Positions 1 to 11,226 of a stretch of 64,000 nt of DNA are shown in pieces. The position numbers and the translations under genes are program-made. Source of the DNA: Gerris lacustris (lineage: Eukaryota; Arthropoda; Insecta; Hemiptera; Gerridae); NCBI GenBank assembly GCA_951217055.1, contig OX578282.1, positions 21,635,106 through 21,699,105 of the forward strand, read 5' to 3'. The notes beneath the pieces are model-generated. The model was given only the letters and a program-made list of their open reading frames with translations. It was not told the DNA's origin and searched no databases. The stretch's first letter is position 1. Every line of letters begins with the position of its first letter.

Positions 1-284
1 AGATCAAGATAATTAATTTAAAAAAGTCAAAAGTGGTCACTATATATAACATTAATTTTCTATTCAACATAATAATATAACGAAGTTAATCGTTCATTTC
101 TTAAATAATTAAGAGCTGATGTTTTAATGATGATTCTTTGATAAATATACTGCGTAATAGAATGATTGTAATTGGCGAAGACTTATAATTATATAAATTA
201 TGATAGCGGCCACTAATGTGAATTATGATTTATACCTTTTAATGAAATTTTTGGATAACTAGGGATGATCGTATTATACATGTA

Positions 285-1803
285 CAGTGTGTCCCAAGAT
301 AAAGAATCCGAAAGGAAAAATTTTCTTGATTTTGTGTACAGGATGTTCTGTTTTTTGAAAAATTTAAAATCAGACCAAGAGTAAACTACCCTTATTTTTG
401 ATTGTACCGAAAAATATTATTTAGAAAAGTGGTTCAGAATTGCAAAAAATGTATAAATATTACGTATTAATTTATTTTATGAAAACAAAAAATACTTATA
501 AATCAAATAATAAGCTAATGTAATAAATAAATACTAAAAAATCTGTCTGAGACAACTCAGACAAACTTTCTCATATACAAGTTCATAATTACTTAGCCAA
601 TATTTTCCATTTATTAGTTTTTGTCAGTGCGTTTAATTAATATATTGAAAATTATATCAAAATCTACCATAAAAATAACTTCTCCAGGGCGGGGAATCGA
701 ACCCGGGATCTCTCCGTCCACGTTTTTAGCTATTTTCTCAGGAACTAGATTTTTCCTGAAAACTGCTTATATCGTTGGATCCGTATTTAAATGGACTACA
801 TTTTAGAATGTTTTAATCAAAATCGTCGAAACTGTTTCCAATAAAGTTTTTTTTTTTTTTCACGTTTTTTCAGAGTTTTTGGGGGGGTAGCGCCCCCAAA
901 TTTGGAGCTAAAATTCATTTCTCGATATCGCCTCGGGGTATGATTTTTCTGAACATGTATGCCAAATTTCGTCAAAATCGGCCCAGTAGTTAAGGCTCCA
1001 GGCGTCTGCACAGTCAGACGACGGACAGACATTTTTTAAAAAACACTTTTTTGGACTCAGGGGACCTCAGACCGTCTCCATCAAAATCTCAAAATCGAAT
1101 TTTCGCGCCATCACAATACTTTCTCTTTATATGAGAAAGTAAAAATATCATTACAACAAGTAATTAATAATTCTAATCTTAACATTTCATAATCTAATCT
1201 TAAAATTTAAGTATCACAAAAAAAAAAACAGAATTGAAAAATAAAATTAAAGAAATGATCATTCAAATGTATTGTCACCTACTTCTGCGCAAATTTGAAT
1301 CTTTTTTATAAATTCTTTTCCCTTTCTTTTCCTTTTGAACTTAATCAAGGGGAATATTGGCAGTGACCTGACCAGTATAACGATTTCCTTTAACTCTTCC
1401 AAGCTATTATCCACTTGTTTATTATAAAAAGGCAAAGAACTATTTGTTGCAGTTAGCTTATTACTTATGTTTAGAAAACAAACTAAAATTTAATATTTCA
1501 GAAAATTAACTGAAATTTAATAATTCATAAAATAAAATAATATTTTATATTTATACGTTTTTTGCAATTCTGAACCACTTATCTAAATAATATTTTTTGA
1601 TATCATCGAAAATAAGGGTAGGTTACTCTTGATCATATTTTAATGATTTCAAAAACCAGAACATCCTGTACACAAAATTAAGAAAATTTTATTATTTTAG
1701 AGGTTTCAGAAGAAACAGGAGTTTTTATGAAGAATTACTTTTTTTCGAAAACCCAAAAATAAGAAAATATTTCCTTTCGAATACTTTATCTTGGGACATA
1801 CTG
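285..1803. mobile_element. Tc1/mariner-type non-autonomous element, interrupted
   Basis: The element is flanked by TA dinucleotides (283-284 and 1804-1805), the target duplication expected of Tc1/mariner transposons. The left terminus reads CAGTGTGTCCCAAGATAAAG, and the right terminus read inward is the same with one change. Inverted homology continues about 170 bp inward on the left (to about 480) and about 250 bp on the right (about 1545-1803); the left arm lacks roughly 85 bp present in the right arm. No transposase reading frame is visible, so it would depend on an enzyme supplied elsewhere. The interior is largely taken up by a family C repeat (534-1140). Class assignment rests on the TA duplication and the long inverted repeats only. 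Confidence 0.7.
534..1140 (-). mobile_element. dispersed repeat family C, copy 1 (nested)
   Basis: About 600 bp, recognised because the same sequence recurs at 35046-35640 (opposite strand) and in truncated form at 57877-58411. One end is a hairpin (ACTTTCTC ... GAGAAAGT, about 1118-1140). The other end reads AATCTGTCTGAGACAACTCA. The interior contains a CAGACGACGGACAGAC tract near 1013-1030, preceded by a block matching GCCAAATTTCGTCAAAATCG. It also has a pol III B-box-like stretch (rc of GAATCGAACCC, about 693-704). No coding capacity. It lies inside the mariner-type element, so it inserted later. Strand is given with the hairpin end taken as the start. Confidence 0.65.
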
Positions 1804-1805
1804 TA

Positions 1806-2530
1806 TGCCTTGAACATTATCGATGTTTCTTATGTTTTTTCTTGGGTGTTCTCGATATAACTTTGCTATTTTTTGTATATACATTGTTTAATATATGGCG
1901 AAATAAGGTTTGTTAAAAAAAGTTGGAAACCTTCTACGGGATCGTAACGGATATGTGCAATGGATAAAATACCGTAGCAACCAAAAGGAGGAAAGTTTGC
2001 GAATCGTTTACCTTACGGTCCAAAGGTTCCTTAGGCAGTTAAGTTCAAAAAGTTAATTTCTAAAAATATGTATTGGTTGTTTGTACAATATCGTATAATG
2101 ATGAGTTTTATTTTTATATCTTTATAATTTCCTCTTTATCCTTTACAATTTTAGATATTTACAAAAAATGTATGCAGTATATGCCCAGTTAAAATTTGTA
2201 CAGATTAAAATATGTGCATTATATGCCCAGTTATGCCAGTCGTCTCATATGTCAACCTGAAGGTTCAATATTTGTTGGGTATTCTTGATTTTAGTATTAG
2301 CTGCAATAATTAGTTTCAAACCCGTTCTAACCTGATGAAGATTTGATAACAGTACGAGGTAAGTGCATGCGCTCAAAACCTGCCCAAAGGATTCCCAATC
2401 GAACCGTGGGACAACTGTAAAGGACGGTACAGATCAGGGGGAGTGGAACAAACCTATAATTGCTTTCATAATCATTAGTGAAAACCAAGTCATTAAACAT
2501 TTTCTATCAATGTCATTGTCTCACAACCAG
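1806..2530. other. unassigned AT-rich sequence
   Basis: No gene or transposon recognised. The motif ATATGCCCAGTT occurs twice within about 50 bp (near 2178 and 2221), a small local duplication. An 87-codon open frame at 2363-2626 runs into the inverted repeat that follows and resembles nothing I know. Confidence 0.5.
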
Positions 2531-2913
2531 ATCCCACTTCACCTTAAGGCTCTACCGCTCCTTGAGGTTAGGAAAAACAGTAAAATTAAAATTATTCTGG
2601 TTCTAAGCAAGATATCAAAAATCTAATCACAGGCTTCATTCCTAATTTCAATTCTGCACAATTTGAGCCCTATTGCAACTTCCTATGACAAATAGTACAG
2701 GCGCCATTTTAATACAACGAGTTTTATCGTTGTATTGAAATGGCGCCTGTACTATTTATCATAGGAAAGTTGCAATAGGGCTCAAATTGTGCAGAATTAA
2801 AATTAGGAATGAAGCCTGTGATTAGATTTTTGATATCTTGCTTAGGACCAGAATAATTTTAATTTTAATTTTTTCCTAACCTCAAAGAGCGGTAGAGCCT
2901 TAAGAAGTGGAGA
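2531..2913. repeat. 383-bp near-perfect inverted repeat (hairpin locus)
   Basis: The left arm (2531-2720, about 190 nt) and right arm (2727-2913, about 187 nt) are reverse complements with only scattered mismatches and small indels, separated by a 6-nt loop (GTTTTA). The arms begin CCCACTTC and end GAAGTGG. A transcript from either strand would fold into one long double-stranded hairpin. No target duplication is evident, so it may be a fold-back transposon or a local inverted duplication. Confidence 0.85.
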
Positions 2914-3599
2914 TTTGCAATATATCGTCCTCGTATTTGTAAATCTAGTTTGTTAAATTTATTGATCTAACTATCCAAAGCAAGATTCTAGTTCATAGAT
3001 GTATATGCTTATTACAAAATTAATTTCTGTTTGAAGATGAAAAAGCAGGTCAACATGCAGAAAGACAATGGAATTAAGCTCATGGCAAAGTTTTAACGTG
3101 GTAGAAAGTTAGAGCTATCTTAGAGCAAGCACCAGGTGAGTGTTTCCGAGCTGTCTACACTTGTCTCCCTCTACCATTAAATGATAATTAGCTGAGATTT
3201 TCCCCGATAAATATGAAAACAAACCTTCGTTCCCTACACTTTCTGAAAGGGAAGTAGGGTTAAGGATACGAGGGGGAACGTTCCGCATCCGTTTTTCCTT
3301 ATACACCAGCTTACAACTACACGAGAAAGGGTTATTGTTTTGTAAAACTGAATACATCTGTTACCATGGTATTAAAACGCAAGGAAAACTGGAATGGAGG
3401 AGAAATAATACTCATAAATTGTGTTCTCTTTTAAGCTTAACACATATGATTCTAAATTAATGCTAGTCTGTTTTATACTCCCTAAATTCTGTTTTTACCT
3501 TTGCCTCAGGCGATTTGAGTTTGAATATTTCAAGGTAATTTCAAACTAATAACTAGCAGTTAATCTAAAAATTAAATGCCGATTTTAGTGATTATGTGT
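2914..3599. other. unassigned AT-rich sequence
   Basis: Nothing recognised. An 80-codon minus-strand frame (3115-3357) has no familiar motif and is probably chance. Confidence 0.5.
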
Positions 3600-3895
3600 T
3601 TACATTGGACTGACCAACACCACCAATTCAACCTACCATCATTGTTATCATTCATGGTTTGGAAGCAGGAGGTTCGATTTCCAACTCCAGCAAGAGGCCC
3701 GCAATATAAGTTGGTAGCTACTTGTAAAAGAGCGTCTATCCGGCTATAGGATGGGAATTGAACTTTTTATACATCTGATGGAGTGACTCGCCAATCCCAA
3801 GCCATCCTTCATTCATCATTTCATATTCAGTTGTATAAATCTTTGGCAGACCTAAGCCTCCACGGGCTGTTGTACCTAGGCATATTATTTATCAA
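3600..3895 (+). repeat. dispersed repeat family I, copy 1
   Basis: Related to 38815-39062. Both copies share GGAAGCAGGAG near the start, a TCGGTAGCT/TTGGTAGCT block in the middle, and an end reading TTTGGCAGACCTAAG followed by CACGGGCTGTTGTACC. The segment GGAGGTTCGATTTCC resembles a pol III B box, so a SINE is possible; a LINE 3' end is the alternative. The copies are clearly diverged. Confidence 0.5.
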
Positions 3896-6800
3896 CTTAA
3901 AAAAATAACTCATCACTAACTAATTGTAATAATTGTATTGTTTACAGAGCCAGTGATTGATCTGAAATCATCATCAATATAAGAAAGATGAGTAGGAAGA
4001 AGTATGAGTCGGAATAGCTTCCAATGTAAAGGTAAGCATCTTAATGAAAACATGTAGTAGGTATTAGTTTAATGTTACTTGCTTGCTTATTACTACCCCG
4101 TATAGGCAGAATATGTTGTTCTTACTAATCTCAGAAAATAGGATTAGGTATATATACAAAAATAAGTCGTGGCTATTTCTTTATATATAATCTATAAAAA
4201 TTGAGCTGTTCTTATCCTCTTAACTATAAGCAACCCCCAGATAAATTGCACTAAACCCAGACTAAAAACTCATGGCAATCTGAGGAGTGCGATTGTTTGG
4301 TTGTTTTTGTTTGTTTTGTGGGTTATAAAAATACAAAAATGATAACATCAGACAGTACTAACTTTAACGATACTCGAGAGTTGCGATTTTGAACGAAGGT
4401 TGGTTTACAGTTTTCCCAAATGTCATTATTTTCTTGGTCGGGGTTTAATTATTTAAATTAACGAAAATGATAATGATTAATGATAAATTTAATGAGCGAA
4501 AGTGTAATTATTTTTTGTTATTATTGGACTACAAAAATGTAGTATAATATACAAACACAACAGTTCAGTTAATATAATTAATTTACACCTCACTTAAACC
4601 AGCTGCTATTTCTTGCCATCAATTTTGATTTATTATTGTTCTATCATTGTTTTATCAATTCTGTTCTATAGCTTAGTGAACAATATTGATAAAGGTAGTT
4701 AAGTTACTCTAAAGGAGATGCATTGCGTACTTGTTTTCGTTGAATGTAGACTATTGTCGAGCTGTTTTTATTTCTTAAGTTACTTCTAAATGTAGACGGT
4801 GAGAATTTGTCGAGAGATCTGTGAATAATTCTTTTAATGATCAGATAACATCAGACATGTCTTCAAAGCCGAAATTGAATCTCGCCATTACACTTGGCTG
4901 GTTTACTTAGCCTTAGAGTACTGTGAAGTTGAGGCATAGTTAGTTTATTCACGGGTCGTTCAACTTGAACTTGCTCAAGTTTATAGCATTTACAGAGTAA
5001 TACTTTTAAATCCGGAGGGGTTACCACCTCCTTTTTGGCTTGTCTGGTGCCAAAAAGATGCATTGGGCCACACCTCGAGGTCTTGTCACATTAGGGAACA
5101 AGACCCGATAAATATTCGGACCTTCTTCCTCACCCGAACTGTTCTGTTTGTCAGCGTGGGCCTGCGCTACAACAAAAAGGGGTGATGAAGGGGAAGCCCA
5201 GCGAGAACTTACAAGAAACTTCGCCGACTATATATAATTTTTTTTTTCTCTCTTTCTGTCTCCAATTTTTTTTTATCCAAAAAAGAATTTGTGTATAGTA
5301 TTGTTGTGTCCTTCCTTTTTTTTCTTTTGTTTGTATGCATAATTATAAAAGGTTCGAAACCATAGGTTTTTTCACTTTTAACTTCACCATCGAACAAGAA
5401 ACTCGTCGAAAAAGAAAATACTTCCCAAAACAGAAAGAACGACTTTTAATCAGGTAGCATAAAGCTGCTGGAATATATATATATATTTTTTGTTTTTTTT
5501 TTTTGCTTTTGATAATCCGGTTTCTAGAATTGGATTTCATTTAAAATTCAATTTTAATTATATTAAAAAAAGGAATTCCACACGGTAAACCGAATGTATT
5601 TCGTTACTTCTTTTTATTGTTGAGGAAAGGTTATCACTTCGTATTTTTACCGGAATAATGTATTTGCTACACAAAAAATTCTTGCTTAAAGCTTTACTAG
5701 AACAAAGGTATACGTCTTTGCATTAGAAGTTACCTTATTGCATAAAGCCGACTTTCATCTACTTTGCCATTATCTTCAGTGCCTGTAAGACGAGAAATGT
5801 GAAAAGGAAAATGTCAGCAAGTTTCAATTAGACTACAACCCTCTGGAGATTGTAGGGTAGATTTAAACGTCTCTCGATTCCTGATTTTCACTCAAAGGCA
5901 CTTGAGATGACCACTAGTGATTGAAAGCCCACTTTTACAAAATGAAGTTACTTGTGGTGAAGATACCTATATCGTGTCTCCTCTGCTGTTCTATGAAATT
6001 GGTTCATTCCTAAAGTTCACGAGTTTCTAATATTAACTTAAGGCTAGTTTCTTGACCAGCTGTGCTTCACACACACTTAGATATTTTCTAAATGAAATTG
6101 ATTATATTTACTCTATACATGACGTTATGTAAATTTTTAATATAAAGAATAGACGTGGTTGCAAAATGCTTAAGAGTTATAACAATAATTCTCATAAGTT
6201 TAAACTTGGTTACCTCTGGAAATAAATATTTTCTCGTTTTATTATTCGAGAATTTTCACCGAATATTAATTGGTTTAAAATGCTCAATATTTCTTAGTTG
6301 GAATATGGAAATGGTTGTTTGTTAAGACAGAAGAGAGGTTCATCAAACTAATCGTTCCGCTGTTACTCTACATTTGTTGCTGTTGGTTTTCTAGTCATGA
6401 CATGATTGAGAATACTGGCTCCGTTTTACTTGCAGCTCCCAGACTTGGTTAACATTGAGTTATTGCCACCAACATTTCACCAACCAACTCTTCTACCCTT
6501 AAAGGAATTCCACTGCAAAGCACCAAGTGGAAACTCTAACTATATCCTTCCTCTCGTTGTATATTGAGATGAAGATTCTTGAATATTTTAGATCTTAAGT
6601 AAATCAGACGCTTCTTCGAATTCACTTAATTTAATAGTATTTAATCAACAAATAAAAATAATTTTTATTCACTTCTTTAAAAACAAATATTTATTTGTAA
6701 ATAGAAAATTTTAAAATTGAAATATTTATAACAGAATAACAGTTATTGATTGATAGCTGATTTTCACATATGATAGGAAGTTGTAGGATGAAAAGGAGGT

Positions 6801-7133
6801 CTATTAGTGTTTAAATAGTCTAAAAGTTTAAGGAAATACCACATGGTCATACATAATTGATTGTAAATTATGTTTAATCTATTCGTTGCAAGATAATTAA
6901 TACTTTGCTAACGCTCTTGAATTATATTTAATTATAGTATTTAAATAATTATAAAATTAATAAATGAGTAGAGTATTTTAATACCTATAAATGAAAAAAA
7001 CAAAACAAAAAAACATAGCCGATTGGAAAACCTTTTCGGAAGAGTTGTTTATGACTTAAAAGAAAGCTAATTATTAAATTTTGAGGTTCATGTGCATTTG
7101 GTTCTGGAGATATCGTATTGGCGAATTTTGCAT
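3896..7133. other. unassigned AT-rich sequence
   Basis: No gene, transposon terminus or repeat shared with the rest of the window was recognised. Small features are homopolymer T/A tracts (about 5240-5275 and 5487-5503), a slightly GC-richer patch at about 5060-5215, and several short open frames of 60-66 codons that look like chance. Confidence 0.45.
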
Positions 7134-7164
7134 ATAAATAGCGGCCATCTTGGCCGCTATTTAT
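7134..7164. repeat. perfect 14-bp hairpin
   Basis: The arms ATAAATAGCGGCCA and TGGCCGCTATTTAT are exact reverse complements around a 3-nt loop (TCT). It sits just upstream of the G-run element and may belong to it. Confidence 0.8.
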
Positions 7165-7170
7165 ACTCGA

Positions 7171-7470
7171 ATAGAGATGGGGGGGGGGGGGGGGTCTTTG
7201 TAGGTAAGTGGTTGGAGTCCCTTTGTGTTATAATATAAGAAACACTGAATTTGTGTTAAGCACAATGTTCCCTCAAGTCTGGGCAATTTTTTACAAGCAT
7301 TGAATTGTTTGCAAGGAGCAATGGGACGGGGCACTATCTTGCATAAACGTGTAATTTAGCATTTTATCTTCAATTCCAGGCAACATTGTGCTTAACGCAT
7401 CTTCCTACCTCTTACCTACAAAGACGCCCCCCCCCCCCCCCCCTCCCCCCCCCCCCCACCCCTCCCCATT
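7171..7470. mobile_element. short inverted-repeat element with G-run/C-run ends
   Basis: The left end has a run of about 16 G (7179-7194) followed by TCTTTGTAGGTAAG. The right end has CTTACCTACAAAGA followed by long C runs (7427-7468). A second inverted pair, GTTAAGCACAATGTT and AACATTGTGCTTAAC, lies further in. The layout fits a MITE-like element whose inverted repeats begin in the homopolymer. No target duplication could be defined because the ends are homopolymeric. Confidence 0.55.
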
Positions 7471-7674
7471 CTATCAAAACTATAATACCAAACAACGATT
7501 ATTACCAGGACGACGACTTTTTTAAGACCCTATTTATGAAATAGTTATGAAATATAGTTATAGTTATGAAATTTAAAGTAGAAGAATGTAGTTTTCAGAC
7601 CCTGCAAACCCCATATCTCTATCTATTACAGAAGCTGGGCTATAGGTGTTCAAAAAAGTTTGGTTTTTTGGCCC

Positions 7675-8924
<1,250 letters not shown>

Positions 8925-9499
8925 AATAGACTGCCAATTGGTGTGGTACATAGCTTTCTCGCATCCTATCTCGAACTTTATTTATTTTATGCTTTTATTG
9001 TCTAATTTGTTTGTTTCCCCCGTTTTTTAATCTGTCAAAAATGTATTGATTTTTTACAATATTTGAAGTATCAATTTAGCAAAAGTTAAAGAGGGCATCG
9101 GTTCAAATTAATCTGGGGATATCTGCGGGTTACTTTCGATAAACTATAAAAGTTTCATACAAATCAGATATGTACTTATGAAGCTATTGGTGTATATTAA
9201 TGTATGTTTGTGTGCATGTGGAAGAGAAACAAATGAGCACAGCAAGTTGAATCTTATATGGGACCAACAATGGGCTAATCATGATCTACCATATAAGTTT
9301 CATTAAAATCGGACAAGTAGTTTTTAAGATATGTTGGTTCACAAAAATTGAGCGACAGACAGACATTGAACCAAAAATGTTCCCTGATGTCTGAAACGGA
9401 TTTCAGTATTGGAATTTTTGAAATCGGAGACCTACAAATTGTTCGTTCTTCATAACGATCACATAGCTTCCGTTACCTTCGGTAAGCTTAAAAGCAAAA
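8925..9499 (-). mobile_element. dispersed repeat family A, full-length copy
   Basis: About 575 bp. Read on the minus strand it begins with a hairpin (GCTT ... CGGAAGC type, degraded here to AGCTTACCGAAGGTAACGG) and continues through CCGTTTCAGACATCAGGGAA. It then has a TGTCTGTCGCTCAATTTTT tract, a block resembling CCGATTTTAATGAAACTT, and ends with GCACACCAATTGGCAGTC near 8930. The same order recurs in at least nine other places in the window. It has no coding capacity and no clear target duplication. The hairpin next to one end and the internal short-repeat tract resemble non-autonomous Helitron/Helentron (DINE-like) elements, but that placement is inference. Confidence 0.7.
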
Positions 9500-9906
9500 A
9501 ATTATTTATATAAAATGTAACGAAATAAAAGTGGGATGTTTATTTACTTTTACACTTACAGATATGTATACTCAAATTAGTTTAAGTGTTACAATTCGCT
9601 TTACTTGTGAACGATTTATTCCTTAGAATAATTGGGGAGGTTTATCCAGAAGGCTTAAGGCACTTTTTATTTTTTATCACATTTTAATATCTAGGAAACT
9701 TGCATTTTTCAAATTTCATCGAAATTGTTTGTCATTGAAATTTGTTTACTAGTTAAGTTTTCAGACCATAGATGACGGATCTCTTTGGATGTTTTTGTAG
9801 ACAAAAACACAAGATGATAATTATAAAATAACTTTTTTATAAAGATTTTTTGGGGATCTATAACGTGTCCAAAATCTTGAAATCTAATTTCGGCGACGTA
9901 ATCCTT
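9500..9906. other. unassigned AT-rich sequence
   Basis: No gene or repeat recognised. The minus-strand frame here is created by the neighbouring CT tract. Confidence 0.45.
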
Positions 9907-9938
9907 CCTCTCTCTCTCTCTCTCCCTCTCTTCCTCTC

Positions 9939-9980
<42 letters not shown>

Positions 9981-10057
9981 TTCTTTCTTTCTTTCTCACC
10001 TTTCCCCCTTTCACTTTCTCTCTTTCTTTCTATCTCTTACACTCTCTCTCTTTATAG
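9907..10057. repeat. (CT)n / polypyrimidine microsatellite
   Basis: An almost pure CT tract to about 9980, followed by mixed TTC/CTTT pyrimidine sequence to about 10057. It accounts for the low-complexity open frames on both strands at 9709-10116. Confidence 0.9.
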
Positions 10058-10754
10058 GTTGTTTGAGATTTTTTCATTATCGCCCTACTTCTAGTTTTAA
10101 TAATTTACAATTTTGATGAAAGATTATAATTAAATAAATCTTGTTATTTAAGACATATCTTGAACGTGGGTGGGTTTACTCTCAAAAACCCATCACATAA
10201 ACAATATATTCACGACGTCACTACCATCTCACTAATGACACTTAATATGGTAAAAAGAAGGCAAAAATAATAATTACTGTGAAGTTGGAATAGGGCCATA
10301 ATGAGAAGTAATGGCGGAATAATGACCGTGCACCGAGCGGCGAACCTTTGGTCTTCCCCTCCTGTAAGTACTGCTGGACTCTAATGAACATAAGAGATCC
10401 ACTTGACCCCTAATTATATTTATTTCTAGTAATTACATTTCCAGCCTTACCCATAAATGATATCATTCTATTTGGGTTTTAAGACTTAGAACTCCTAAAC
10501 CATTACTACTAAAAGAAAAGTAGTATAAATTAAAAGGTAGTTAAAATTTATTAGGTTAGCTCTTAAAGGATCTGTTTTGATAAGGAATTATAATTACACA
10601 CCCATTTTACGTTCTGTTTATATTTCGATCGCTTTTTTGATAGTTAAAATCTAGAACCTCCCGTAGTATAAATTCCTCCTACCTCAGAAGCGTCAAGTTC
10701 CCTGTTGGCAGTAATAGGTTTTTATCGGTTTACATTTTTTTCTGCGTTATTTTT
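10058..10754. other. unassigned sequence
   Basis: Mostly AT-rich. A short patch at about 10295-10390 has more G and C and no repeats shared within the window; it could be conserved non-coding sequence, but this cannot be judged from one sequence. Confidence 0.4.
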
Positions 10755-11112
10755 GTTTCCGAGCTTACCGAAGGTATAAGGGAAGCTATGTGTAGAAATT
10801 TTTAATGTCTCCAATTACAAAAATTCCTAGACAGAAATCCGTTTTCTTAAAAAGATCTTTAAGACTGAATGAAGAATCTCATCTCGATATTTAATGAATC
10901 AAAAGTTTAAGAAAAGAGCTGAACCAGAAGGCTAGTTTAAAAATTCTTTAATATCCAAATTATTTGTTTATTAACCTGAATAAAAGTATCAATTTAACAA
11001 TATTTATTATGCGCTAGCGGTTGAAATTAATATTGAGCTATCTGCGAGCTACTATCTTTTTACATTTTTTTTATTGCTTCCGATACCTTTAGTAAGCTCG
11101 GAAGCAATAAAA
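10755..11112. repeat. two broken family A fragments, facing each other
   Basis: Positions 10755-10846 match the hairpin end of family A on the plus strand (GAGCTTACCGAAGG, GAAGCTATGTG, AGACAGAAATCCGTTTT). Positions about 10981-11112 match family A in the opposite orientation, ending with TAGTAAGCTCGGAAGCAATA. The intervening 130 bp is unassigned. Internal deletion and rearrangement are evident. Confidence 0.6.
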
Positions 11113-11160
11113 ATGTTATTGTAATATAACATCGAAGAGATCGATTCAAAAGCTCGTTCA

Positions 11161-11226
11161 ACGTTCATTCAACAAAAGCTCGATTCAAACGTTCATTCAA
11201 CAAAAGCTCGATTCAAACGTTCATTG
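11161..11226. repeat. 28-bp tandem repeat, 2.4 copies
   Basis: Unit ACGTTCATTCAACAAAAGCT plus CGATTCAA, repeated at 11161-11188 and 11189-11216 without mismatch, then a partial third copy. Confidence 0.9.

Noticed and set aside
64..284. Possible left partner for the mariner-type element beyond its TA site
   Set aside because: Similarity to the right flank stops exactly at the TA dinucleotides, so the ends given at 285 and 1803 stand.
9709..10116. Low-complexity open frames on both strands (Arg-Glu and Leu-Ser repeats)
   Set aside because: Both are translations of the (CT)n tract.
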